Shown here: in pieces, positions 48,482-61,622 of the stretch
Layout of the letters: each line of letters opens with the position of its first letter
Position numbering within the stretch: the first letter of the stretch is position 1
Assembly (NCBI GenBank): GCA_036850595.1
Contig: CM072170.1
Location: forward strand, 17,093,932-17,157,931
Length of the DNA: 64,000 bases
Source: Rhyacichthys aspro
Lineage: Eukaryota > Chordata > Actinopteri > Gobiiformes > Rhyacichthyidae
Direction of reading: 5' to 3'
The notes under the pieces: model-generated
What the model was told of the DNA's origin: nothing
The model's input: only the letters and a program-made list of their open reading frames with translations
Database searches by the model: none
Position numbers and translations under genes: made by a program

Positions 48482-49445
48482 CATGCCTCAACAGCAGGGC
48501 CACTCTTGGACTCCAGTCATAATGCCGGTACCTGGAAAACCAAGTGTTTTAAAAAGTTGTACTTGTTGGTAAAAATTTGAGAAACGTAACTTTAAACTGT
48601 AAAAACTCTCCCCATGCCAAAGTTAACGTCACTGAAGCAAATATAGTAAAAAGTGTGCTGTAATTAGACAGAAAGGTGGAAACTCAATGGTCCAAATCCT
48701 TTTTCTTGGTGTTGTGAGGCAGAAACAAGACCTTAGTGTTCACGTCTGGAACGGACACTATTCAAACAGTTCAAATCCAACTTTTGCTCAACACAACAAT
48801 ATAAAGTTGACTGAGGTGCATATCCAACAGATCTGGGTGTGTGTGGTCAGTGGTGCCATGTGACATGTGCACACACAAAACCCATGCACCATCAGTTGGC
48901 TGATATGAAAACAGTTAATGTAGACGTGTTAAATGCATCAATAAAAAGATTTAGGTGTAAATTATTTCAGCTGTATTTCAGGTGAATGACTCATCCATAT
49001 TGAAATGATGCATGACCTTGATGTCAAAAAGTCGTGGTCTGGTCCTGGTTTGGCCAAATAATTCATCAAATCCTCTGTGTAATTTTCAATCAATACCAAG
49101 CACTTTCATTTCTAACAAATTTAAACATGTGAGTAAAGTGATAAATGAAAGCATTGGGGCCAAACTGGATAACTCATCATGACCATGAAGTATGTTCGAG
49201 TGACTGCTTAAGAGTTAGGAACATTCCTAAGCAATTTGTTGTACTCAGATAAGGCCAGTATAGTTCCTTTTAGCTTGTAGCCTTTAAATGGTGTGTCTTA
49301 CACCTTTAATGGTTTATTCATTTAATCCATTTGTTTAAAAAAGAAGGCATTCAAAGTGTGGTTATGTAGAGCATACAATTAACTGTCTCATACATGCATC
49401 TCTGCAGCACAGATGTTCTATATTAACAACTAATAAGGTCTAAAG

Positions 49446-49916
49446 CAGTGGTGTCGAACTCAAAGTAGTGAGGGGCCACGATAGTGAATAAGAATCCTTT
49501 CAGGGGCCGAACATGGAGACATTTGGATACTTTTATTACATTTTTATTTTTTTAATTTCTGTTCGAGTCTTACCAAAGTTGTCTTTGCCATTTATTTCCT
49601 CCTTTTAAACAGATCTGAAAAGGTTTTAATTGGATTTGAACAAGTTTCTGTTGGATATGAACAGGTCTTAGATGGGTTTGAACAGGTTTTAGATGGATTT
49701 GAACAGGTTTTAGTCATATTTGAACAGGTTTTAGTTGGGTTTGAACAGGTTTTAGTCATATTTTTTTATTTAGATTTGTTCAAATGCATTTAAAAGCTGT
49801 TCTAATCCACTTAAAACCTAATGCCAAAAATATTATCTTCTAAATTTGTTGGAGGGCCACATAAAATATTGCAAAGGGCCGCATTTGGCCCCCGGGCCTT
49901 GAGTTTGACATGTGTG
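49446..49916. mobile_element. Non-autonomous hAT-like element with minisatellite (right copy)
   Basis: Counterpart of 33026-33496, also 471 bp. Here the flanking eight bases GTCTAAAG are identical on both sides, which fixes the ends and supports the hAT superfamily. Confidence 0.85.
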
Positions 49917-51016
49917 GTCTAAAGTAACACCTGCTGTAGTGAAATAAAGACCTGTGAAGTCTAGGGAGGAGCACTTTGCAGAATGTTGTCATTCCAGGCC
50001 TTTTCTCTCTAGAGTCTTCCTCCAGCGCTGTCGTGGGAATACCAAGGCATTCTCAGGTCAGTTGAGAGACATCCCTCCAGAAAGTCCTGGGTCGGCCCCG
50101 GATGTTATCTCAGCAGCTCTACTCCAAGCTCCTCACACACCTCTAAACGGGGGCCCAGCCTCCCTGTATAAGAAACTGATTCTGGCCATCTGTATCCAAG
50201 ATCTTGTCCTTTTATTCTTGACCGAAAGCTCATGAGTAGAAATGTAGATCGATCAAAAAAAATTGAGAGCTTTGCCTTTCGGCTCAGCTCCTTCTTTACC
50301 ACGACAGACCAGTACGTACAAGTATATACTTCACTGCAGCGATGCACCTATATGTCTGTCAATCTCCTGTTCCATTCTTCACTCACTTGTAAACGAGTCC
50401 CCAGTGTGGACTCCCTCGGGATCTTGGAATCGCCTCGAAATTATGTAGAAATAATAACATAATCTGTGACATAGGACAGCCCTGCAGTCCAACATTTCAT
50501 TGGAACAAGTCTGACTTACTGCTGGCAATGCAACCTAAGCTCCTGTTCCAGTTGTACAGGGACCGGACAGCCCTTCAACACTCTACTATCATAAACCCCC
50601 CGCACCCGAAAACTGCACAAAACTGACCTAAAAAAAACAACAACATAAAAATGTTCAGTTCAGATGAGGTTTAAGGCCTTCACTGCCTGTAAATCCCTTT
50701 GTTTCAGGCAGCCAGTCTCAGGCAATCTGTTAGAGTGGCTCTAAAAGCGAAGTGCACAGAGCACTGCAGACTCGTGTTCTCCCAGCTTTTTAGTACATTT
50801 ACACTCTACATTTAAACTTTACATTATTGGAATATGTTACATAATGAGTTCAAATCCATATGATATAAATATTATACAGAAAAGCATAAAAGCCATACCA
50901 CATCTGCAGTCATGCTTTGTGTTACAGACTCAGCACAAGAAATAACTGTGAAAAAATAACATTTATAAATGGCATCAGTAAAAAGAGTGAAGATGTGATC
51001 TTATAATGTCATTAAG

Positions 51017-51324
51017 TACCGTATTTTCTGGACTATAGAGTGCACCTAAATATAAGCCGCACCCACTAAAATTTAAAAGAAATATATATTTTGTCACATA
51101 TAAGCCGCACCGGACTATAAGCCGCCGATATCCAGGCTGAGAAATAAGATATTTACATAGAAGTGTTTATTCATATACCTGAACAGTGCCTGTAACACGG
51201 CAGTAAACGTGATCAAACAAAACAGAAAAGTCTAAAAATTCATAGAAAAGCCGCATCTCTGTATAAGCCGCATGGTTCAAAGCGTGGGAAAAAAGTAGCG
51301 GCTTATAGTCCGGAAAATACGGTA
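51017..51324. mobile_element. MITE with long terminal inverted repeats (right copy)
   Basis: Counterpart of 34597-34899. The left inverted repeat has one mismatch here (TTTTCTGG for TTTTCCGG). The length differs by a few bases through small indels. Confidence 0.8.
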
Positions 51325-52823
51325 CATGAATTCTGAATGTTTTTAACTTTGTGCACACACAACATGTGACATTAAGCTCTTTAATCTACAAATATACTGC
51401 ATTATGAGCATGATCATAATATGTCAAGATGAATAATAGACACACGCTTCATTAAAAAATGAAAAAAAAAAAAAAAAATGAATAGTGTCAAGTAAAGTAT
51501 CTTGTCTGTGGATATTTTATCACATCTTTATAATGTAAAGCATAGCACAGCTGGTAATAATGAATTAATTCTCAATCACATTCATTTTGTGTTGTCCTGA
51601 GACCTTGCAGAGGGAAAATGCAGCGGTGTTAAACAAGGTGTTCAGAAGAGAGGATGAAAAGTGTGAACTGAGCAAAGAGAGAGACAGGTTGAAGATGGGA
51701 GGAGGTGTGGCGGAGGAGGAGGCGGTGTGCAGGAGGGGTCTGGGGAGGAGAGGGGGAGAAGGAAGCATGAATAATCCATTGGAGAATCACGACAGGATTA
51801 AGACAAGGAAGGAGCCAAAAATACCCACAGCCAAGGCAACCTGGCACAATAAAGCTGCAGAGAAGCACAACACGACAGCAGACACTCCTGCTGCCTGTCC
51901 CCATCAGCTCAGGAAGTGACATGCTCTTTACTGAGCCACTATCACGTCACAGTGTACAAACTTACCATGTCATCCACCACTTCAGAGCCAACAATCCAAT
52001 CTGCTCTACTTCTATGATGATACAGGTTATTAACACTGGTCATTATTATTATGTAAGATAAGACACAAAAATGGCACTGGTTGATGAAAGAAGGTGTTTT
52101 TAAATGGTTAATTCTATGGTTTGCTTACATCAGGGGCAGTAGATTGCTTGAGTGGTTCTGATGACACAATAAAATCAGATGGAGGGCTGGAATTAAACAG
52201 CAACTGTGAGAGAGATTGTGCTAGCTCAGAGGCTGCATAGAAAGAAACAAACAAAACAAATGTTGAACGCTTCTAACTTAAAGAAGAAGAGACATTTTTC
52301 AACACAGCTGAAGGATCAACCTGGAAACACTAGACAACCAGTGAAAGAAAAGTCCAGAAAAGTATGAAGACAACCCTTTTTGTTGGTGTTTGGGTCTAGG
52401 AGTTTGGTTCTGGGGTGGCTGACAACGGCTGTCGTTTAGTTGTCCAAAAAAGTGAGTTTCATTTTTCGATAGAGACTCTTGTTGCTTTCTCATTATAATG
52501 GGGTGGAGCAACTGTAAACCATAGAAAATATCAGCATATATGGTGGAATCCCTGCATCTGAATGGTGCACCAGAGGGTCCACAGTAAGTCACGTTAACAG
52601 CAAACGAGTTATTAAGTTCAGTTTAATGCAATATTTTTCCTGTCTGTCTAAAAACTAATCCAAAAACTACCCATTTTTTTAAAGGAACACTTTGAGCAAA
52701 TGATCCAAACTAGAATCAAAAGTTTTAGTAGAAAGACTTTATGTAAACCCATGGTAAACAATTCAAATGTAAAAAAAAAAAATAAGTAAAATGTATTGTG
52801 CAGGATTTGTGAAGGATTTACAC

Positions 52824-53337
52824 CACACATGTCAAATTCAAGGCCCGGCGGCCAAATGTGGCCCTTTGCCATGTTTTATGTGGCCCTTCAATGCTTTTAG
52901 AAGGTGATATATTTGGCACTAGGTTTTAACTGGATTTGAACAGGTTTTATTTGTATTTGAACATGTTTTAGATGGAATTGAATCAGATCTGCTAAAACCT
53001 GTTCAAATCCAAATAAAACCTGTTCAAATCCAAATAAAACCTGTTCAAATCCAAATAAAATCTGATCAAATCCAACTAAAACCTGTTTAAGTGCAACTAT
53101 ATCTTGTTTAAATCCAAATAAAATCCGTTCAAATCCAACTAAAACCTGTTCAGATCCACTTAAAACCTGTTTCCATAAGAAAAAAGAAAAAAGTTAAAAT
53201 TAACCTTTAAAACTCCAATTAAGATGAAACTTTACATTCCAAACTTAATCAAAGCGTTTCAAGTGTCAGTCTTTGGCCCCTGAGAGGATTCTTATTTTCT
53301 ATTGTGGCCCCTCACTAGTTTGAGTTTGACACCCCTG
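52824..53337. mobile_element. Non-autonomous hAT-like element, opposite orientation (right copy)
   Basis: 514 bp from CACACATGTCAAATTCAAGG to GAGTTTGACACCCCTG, with ATTTACAC on both sides (52816-52823 and 53338-53345). The interior repeats AAAACCTGTTCAAATCCAAA-like units, the reverse complement of those in 49446-49916. Confidence 0.85.
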
Positions 53338-53345
53338 ATTTACAC

Positions 53346-56300
53346 GAACAGTCCTCGGTGGTTTAACATCATGTCACTGTTATTTTTGGAACGCTGCTGC
53401 TAAAAAAAGGACTTATGGTCAATGGTTTGGCAGCTACTTTACATATGAGCTGCTGGGTTGTGAACTGATGGAAAACTGGTGGACTGATTATGTCAAATGT
53501 CAAAATAAGTATATATATTATTCATTAATTAAACAATATATCAGTTATAGTTTCACACAGGCCCCAGTGCACTTCTACAGATTCGACCTTTCCATAAATT
53601 CATACTGTGTCTAAGTCTACTTGATTCCAGCAGTTGGACATAGACATCATAGAATTTAAATTTCTATGCTTCAGCACAGACTTGTGGGTAATCTAAAGAT
53701 GGACGTGTGACAAATTAAATGGGTTAAATTGTCACACTGAACGTTTAAAGCATATTAAACAATAACCAATTTACAGTTAACCTTGTGCTGCAGCTGGATT
53801 CTCATGATACAAAAATCCATCTTGAACTGCTCCAAGCCAAGTATTCGCGACCCAAGCCGGGGCAAACTTGGCTGATGTGTCCAATCAAGTAGCAGAACTG
53901 AAAGGTATGAGTATGTTTTAGGATGTAGCAACTGTTTTACCATAACAAACTTAAAAAAACTGAATAAATCTGCAGTTGATAAATCTGATCACTGAGCACT
54001 TATTTATTTAAAGTACCTGCCGTTTTGCAAACTCTTTCAATGGGAACCCTCCAACATTTTGAGTAGTTCTATCTGCCTGAGTCAGGTTAATTTACAGTTG
54101 AACCCCTTTTTAACTGAAAATGTAGTTAAGTATTTGGGGCTGAAATATTGTAACACTGAGATAAAGATGGTGTTTTGGAGATTTAGCATTTTATATGTGA
54201 CAGTTTACCCCCAGATTTTTGAAAGTGTTGCACCACAGCCTCAGTTGCACTAAATGTGAGCTATATCTTAAATGTGTGAATTTGATTAAATGTGACAAAA
54301 AAAAAAAAAAAAAAAATTAAAAAAAATGGAGTCTCATGTCATGTAAAATTGTAATTTTTTAAAGATTTCTCTCTGGAAGAAAATGATTACAAAAAATGTT
54401 ATGATAAAGATTTTTACTTTCGACTATGAAAAATGGTTCATTGTTGCTATCTCTTTTAACAGTGTGCTTATATGTGTCTATTCGTGACACCACACCAGAG
54501 CATGTAGAGCCACAAAGCTGATATTCCACTTTTAAGAGCAAATTTAACAGATTTGAATGAATAAAGAATCACATAAAATAGCAGTTTCTGATATTTTCAT
54601 CATTTGTATCACCACAATTTTGCAGATTTACAGGTGATTTCACTGTTTACTCCAGAAATTGTACTGTCTATGTTGGGAAAACCTGTGGTCAACAAACAAC
54701 ACAGACATCAAGCTGGTTTAAGTTCCTGTTACTCTCTGCTAATGTACGCCTCGGCAACATGTCGTTTCTTCAAAAGATATGTTGTACTTTTGCAGTGCTC
54801 TAAAAAAACACTAAACAAAACCAAAAAAAAATAAGTAAAGGTTTAGTTAATAAAAAAAAATAAAAAAAACAACTATTAAAATTTCATGAGTTTTTCCGAG
54901 TGAGTTTTTAAGACAAAAAATGAGCAGCACTCACATATTTCTGAAATCCCACTGTATTTACTCCCAGACGTTACCATTCACCTATTCACACGTCATACAC
55001 ACAGCCAAAGACATTTTACATCATCTCTTCACAGTTTATCTCCACTTTATCATCCATCTGGTAAGTTGCAGTCAAGACATACCAACATTTTCATTACAAC
55101 AATGAAAAAAACAAAACAAAAAACAACAAAACGTTTCTGTAAGGCAACACCACTGAGTTTAATGAGAGCACGGACTAGAGGCTGAAACCACCATTTAACA
55201 ACTCTTCAAAGGAATATCACTCAGGTTAAGAATGCATTTTAATTGTTTAAAAAATTTAAGGGTCCGTTTAATTGAAAAAAATAAAATAAAAAATCCTTCC
55301 TAAGTGGAAATTAATAAAACGTCTATGTTAAAAATGTTAAATAACTTACCTTCAACACTAGGCCTAACCTTTTTTGGAATATTTTCACTAATTTAACACC
55401 GAACTGAAGTCAGTGACAGTCTGTCACTTTAGTTCCAGCTAATTTGTATTTAATTGGAATCTAGCTAGTACTATTGATAGGAGACAATGGGTTTGGTAAA
55501 TACCCACACACATATCAATTGGCTTGTCTTTTTATGAATGTTTTAAAATAAAAGACAGTCAGGGATAACTGTCTGTTACTGTCTGTTGCGAGATATTCAT
55601 TTCTTTCTTACATCTCAGCGCCATTGTAAGTGTACCGTAGTCATGGGTAGTTTGTAATTGGTACATTGTTATTCCACAAAGAGAAGCTGTCAGGAGAAGA
55701 AGAGATGTAGCATAAAAAAAAAAAAAAGACTGAGATGACAGCAGCATAAAAATTAGCAGTAAATTCACAAAAACAAGAAAAACATGCTTTTTAATTTTTA
55801 ATCTTACCCTTATTTTGTTTACATTATTACTTACCGTTATGTATGGCGCTTTGTGGCCTTTTTTTTTTTTTTTTTTTTTGGTGAAACTGTAGAAGAGTGA
55901 CGGTGGACAATGTAAACAATGGCTGGAAGGGCAACTGTAACTTCCAAATCAGCCGGATATAATTCACCTTTTTTCAATTCATAGATGTTTTTTGTTGTTG
56001 ATGTTTAAACATAATTTAGCAAGTGCTGACTTTATGAACAAAAGGACAGCATTTCAAGACTTTATAAACACGTTATATCACATTATATTGTACAGAAATG
56101 TTCTGTCGGGTACTGTGCATCTGGTTAAACTGAGTGGTATTCCCTTAGAAGACACAGTATACAGTATAAGGCTCAGATTTTGGCGAATCCTTCACATTCT
56201 CTCCAGCAGACATTCGGTAAAAACAAAAAACAATGATGTACCATGAACACCAGATAATTCTCTATGGCCAGGTCACAGAAGTCAAGGAAAGCAATGTAAA

Positions 56301-59300
56301 GAAAACCATAAAATAGAGGTGTTACTGTATTAGAATCATTTTTCAAATAACAAATAAATAATTCAAGACAAAAACATTACATAAGTGTACTGAAAATCTC
56401 TCTTCCATTTGAGCTTACCCTTAGCATAATAAGATATTTTGTGAAAATTGCGGAACTGGTTGCCTTTAAAAAAGATTTGACGAATAGTGATGTATGGAAG
56501 CTATATTTGTGCTGTTGTTTGTTGAAATTCAATGAGTCACAATAAAACAGTAATTTGTCCTGTGAGGCTGTGGTTACAATGCAGATTATTCAATAAGAGA
56601 AGTAGCCATTGCATAACTGTATTGCCCTATTGTGGAGATATTATCCAGCCCCATCTGAAAAAAACTGACAGAAATATTATAACACTACTATCTGCCAGAT
56701 CGTTTCTATTATCCTTCAAACTTCTTCTGCAGGATCACAGTATCACAACGGTACATAAATAACCTGTTTGACAGAATGCATCACAACACCTTAAATCAGG
56801 ACCTTCCATTCTGGATCCCCTTTTTGAATGTAAAAAGTCTATAATTAAAGCCATTTAACTCGGAAATGCTGAAAAATGGTTGCTTTTAAAAGTTTAGATG
56901 ATGTAGTGGTAAAAAAAGCTTAGAGTGATAATAATTTGAACTTATAGTTGAATATATTATCTTATTTATTTGGGTTGTCTTCCAAACTAGGCTGAAGACT
57001 CAAAGGATTTGCAGTATTACATGCTCATTGGAAATGCCATGGAAAAGTGAATTCAAAAATGCCTTATTCTGAAACTGCCCCCAACACAACGTCATTTTTT
57101 TCATTTCATTGCAAGTCAGATTAGGGTTTGACTTGCAGTTTGTTGCAACAGAGATGCCAATGCTAGATTTATTCAGCCAGATACAAACCTTTGTATTCTG
57201 TGATTTCCCAATTATTAAAAAAATAATTAAATAAAATATTGTACAATAAAAAAAAGGAAAAAAGCTGTTATAAACGTGCTGTTTTTGTACTGTTTCCACC
57301 ACAGACTTGGTGACTGAAGCTTTCTGCTGTAAGTTGTTGCTGGCCCCAACGCTGGAGGCTGAATGTCTGGCTGTCAATACAATACACTTTCATTCAACTA
57401 ATGAGAGTGCAGGACAGTGGATTAACCAATCAAAATGGATGTGATCCCTCCCGGGAGCGTCTGGCCTCCAAACATTTCCTGACATTTAATTGGTTAATAC
57501 TGTTTAAAGTGAGAGACACTCCTTACACTGCCAAAACCTTTAAAATTAAAAGGTGTTAAATGGAGCAGTGTTAGCTAGCCAGCTTATTGGAAATTCAAAC
57601 TTACAAAAATAGATGTGAAGGTTGGAGGTTGCAGATGTTTTGGTGGAATTTGGAAGAAGATGAGCATATACCTGTTAAATGATGAGAGATCATACAAGCG
57701 GCTATGTACAGGCAGTGATTAGGAACATGAATTGTTGTTTTAACAAATAAAATGGTAAGTGCATTTGATTTATTTTGTATTTAGTGATTGCAAATTTGTA
57801 GATTTGTCCGAACCAAACAGTGCAGGTGTGAAAGTGCCCTCAAACACTTAATCGTTCTGATGTCGTTCAGATTCTGAAAACTTCCACATTGTCCTGAAAT
57901 GTTAAGCTCTCTTCGGTCACATGACCATGAGATCTATTGTCTTTACTGCGCAATGCATGGCCACCACTTTCATGCCATGATGAGCAGTTTTGTCATTATA
58001 ATTGTTGGTGAAAATTACACAGAGTAAATAGGAGCTTAATGACAAATCAAGCAGCCTTTTTAGACTTTGATAGTATTAATATGGAGAAATCTAAGAATAA
58101 CCTCTCTAAAGTAGCAGGGAGCAATAATATCCAGTCATGTGTGTTGATTAAACTTCCTTAATATGCATAATTCTTTTTCCTAAATACTGAACTGTTTGCT
58201 GTTACAATTGTTCTGTCTTATAGTGTGCTCCAATAAAAAATAAAAAAAAATATATACATTTGATAAAAAATAAATGCAGCTAAGGCATAAATTCCACCTG
58301 GAAGACACCTTCCTCTCATCTCCCTTCACTCTGCTTCTTCTCTCTCAGCCAATCACAACCCTCCACCACTATCTCTCAGCCAATCATCGTTTAGCAGTCA
58401 AAATTTAAAGCACCCTCTCTTTCTGTAATCCAGCTGTTTCAGCTCCGTGCCACTACCCTCCCCCACCCTATCACCACCTCAGCAGTGGATCCACCCCCCC
58501 TCAGCTTCAACACCTCACACAGCCTCATCCCTCTCATTGCCACCACCAGTGTCTAGGCCGCATTCATTTGTCTGCTGTGTTCACTGAGTCTCTCCTGAGG
58601 TTGAATTTAATTTCCTATTGTTTTTAAGATGGTGTTTTTACGTGATGTTTAAATGCTTGGTGGACCATGGTTGAAAAGGGCCATGATGTATAAATGAATG
58701 CATTCCTTAAAAGCTAGTGATGATAGGTGTCCAGTCTCACAAAAAAATAAAATAAAATGTGTGCAAAGTTCCCCCTTTTAAAAAGTGAATCATCCACAGA
58801 CATTGGCACTGGTGTAAGAAAAAAACTAGTTTACTGGTAACATTCCACTGTTTATTACTGGCCTACTCTGTTTGACTTTTCCCTCTTTTTATTCTTTTTT
58901 AAGAAAATTCTGCCATTAAAAATTTTTTCTATTGTATATTTTTCTTAGAAAATATAGAAAAGAGAAATTTACAGGTATTTTACACATGAATATCCTCTGG
59001 CTTTTGTCTGGAAACAGGTATGAGTCATCTTGATCTTCTGCAGCACATGATGTTACAGAATATGCATCAAAACGGCAAACAGAAGGTAAGTACTACAGTG
59101 TAGCAACAAAAAAAGAAATACACAGACTTCATACAAAAAAGAAATACATGCATACATACATTACAGTGCCATGCAAACACAGTCCGATTTGGGAAGTCAA
59201 TAATTTAGGATTCGCGTTTCTTTCCTGTTTTCATTTTGTCAACATTTCATGCCTTCTTACTATACATACAGGACATGGCTTTTACATAAACACTTGGGAA

Positions 59301-61622
59301 CACTCTCTAGCTCCACACAAACAGGAAACGTATGACTTTGTCTGTCGCTTGATTTTTATTCACACAGAAAGCCTTTTTGATAATTAGGTGATCTGTTCAG
59401 CGACAGTGTCTCTCAGTGACAGCCCAATCCCCCTAACAAGGTATCGACTGCTGTGGAATCACATGCCACCAGTCAACATCTGCATTCAGAGGTCACTGTT
59501 AGATAGTATCGGCCCTGCGCGCTGACCTTGGCTGTGTTTGTCTTGGGACCACATTAGCGATTTCTATCTGGCCTTGGCAGACCTAGATAATACTGTTTAC
59601 CCTCTGGGGAGATGGCAGCCATGTTGAACTTCTAAGACTGAATATTGAAGGTACTTCTAAGGGGGAAGTGTTATTTTTGATTAGTATGACTCGAGGCAAA
59701 ATATACTTGGATACACAAGCTACAGGCCGAGAGGTTTCAGGAAAAGATATCTTGTTTTTTGAAAGAGTCAAAGTCATACCGATGAACTCTGGACTGTTTC
59801 ATTTTCTCAATTAATAACAGCGTTTCCATGTGTCATGTTACAATCATGAAAATAACATAGAAATAACACTGAAATCCCAATGTCCTGGAAATACTGTATT
59901 TGTTTGAAACCCCACTAGCTTTACATAAATTTTGTATGTCACACATATTTTACCCTTGGATCCTCTGAGGCTTTTGCAGTTAGTAGAGTAGAGTTTGATC
60001 CAAATCAGAAAGAAAAAGTTATATAATCATTTCAGGACTAAAATTCTACGTGTCATAAATTTTACTGTCCTCTACTCAAGTGTAGTGGAAACTTCCTGGA
60101 AAATTATTTCTTAAAAACAGTGTGAACCTTTAATATTTTATTGTTTTTTGAGGTAATTTTTAATAGTATGATTACCCCATGAGCTAAATCCCTAATGATC
60201 TTATTGTTCTTAATTTTGAAGATTTCACATGATTGCAATACATTTTTGATGACATCCAAATACATGTTTAATCTAGGTTAAGGAATTTTTGAGCAATTGC
60301 TTACTTGTTGCTTGCTACATACAACATGAAGCTGGTTTTGAACATTACCAGCCCATTAGAACTATACTGAGATTCTGCTTAGGGCTGCAAAACAAAACAA
60401 AACAAAAAACATTTTTTCAGGCAGCAATTTAGGCTTTTCCAGGAGTCCAGTTAAACTTCAACTTTAATTTAAAGCATTTTCTTGACTATATCCTGAACTA
60501 TGAAGCAGTAATCAACCCAAACAGATCAAATAATTGATGATTTATGGTTGTGTTATATCAAACCTAATTAGCCTCTTTTAGTATATAAATTTGACCTAGA
60601 GAAAATCTGTACACTATTTGGCAACACTGTTCATAAATTCTGAGACGGATCAGTTGAAGCTTTACTGAGTCACATTCAGACTCCCAGTTATCAGTGACAT
60701 GACAGACATTCATACTCTCACATATCCTCTCTTCCATATTCACAACCTACTTGGATGTTCAAGAGTTTAAAACTGTCTTTACTTTTGGTTTTACTGTTCT
60801 GGTGCAAAGTCAGTGAAGTCACACTGTGTGAATCAAGCTTCAGACAGTGACTTATCTAATGTGACAGCCCACTGCAGCTCCTGCTACCATTGCCCAACAC
60901 CTTATATGAGCTTATTAAACCTGCCTCCTGCTTACATAAACCTTAACAGTTTTATTCACACGATGCAATGTGCAATAATTCTTCATAATGGACACAGTGT
61001 ATGCCATCTGCCCAGTTTGGCGGATCAGCTATTTTTGATGATGCAGAAAAGCATGCGGTGTGCTTTCAGTCCAGAGTATGTATTTCCACATGTTTTTGGT
61101 TTTGTCTCTGTTTTATCTTCACTGTGAAAATAGGGCGAGAAGAAAAGGTGCATGCACCTTCTGCGCAGTTTTTTTTTATTCATTCACTTTTGTAGATTAG
61201 CTAACCACTTCCCATCACTGAGCATCCTTGGCTTTAGTGACTGCTATTCCTTACACTACTTCTACCTTGGAGACTAAGGTTGAAGAAGATGAACAGATAA
61301 TGGGTAGAATTTAAGTGAACTTATCAATTATCTTTGCTTACATTTATCAATAATAACTTCTTGGATACACCAGATAGTTAGGAAAGAGTTTTAAAACTAG
61401 AAATATGTTTGTGCAAATGAGATACACTGTCCAGGGTGAAGTACTGAATGACTGACCTGACTACGCTCTACTCTGGCCAGCTTAGCTGCTATTCTTCAGC
61501 AGTAATGACTGTCCTCTCTACTTTCATATCTTAGACTTCCCTGCACAGAGAGGCCTTGCCCCTGGAGAGCACCTCTTATCCATCCACCAGTGAATACCAG
61601 CTCATACTAATTGTTGAACAAC
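53346..61622. other. Intergenic DNA left of ptchd4 (right copy)
   Basis: Counterpart of 36885-45134. No genes recognised. The region next to ptchd4 may include its 3' UTR; a minus-strand AATAAA lies near 61176. Confidence 0.4.
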
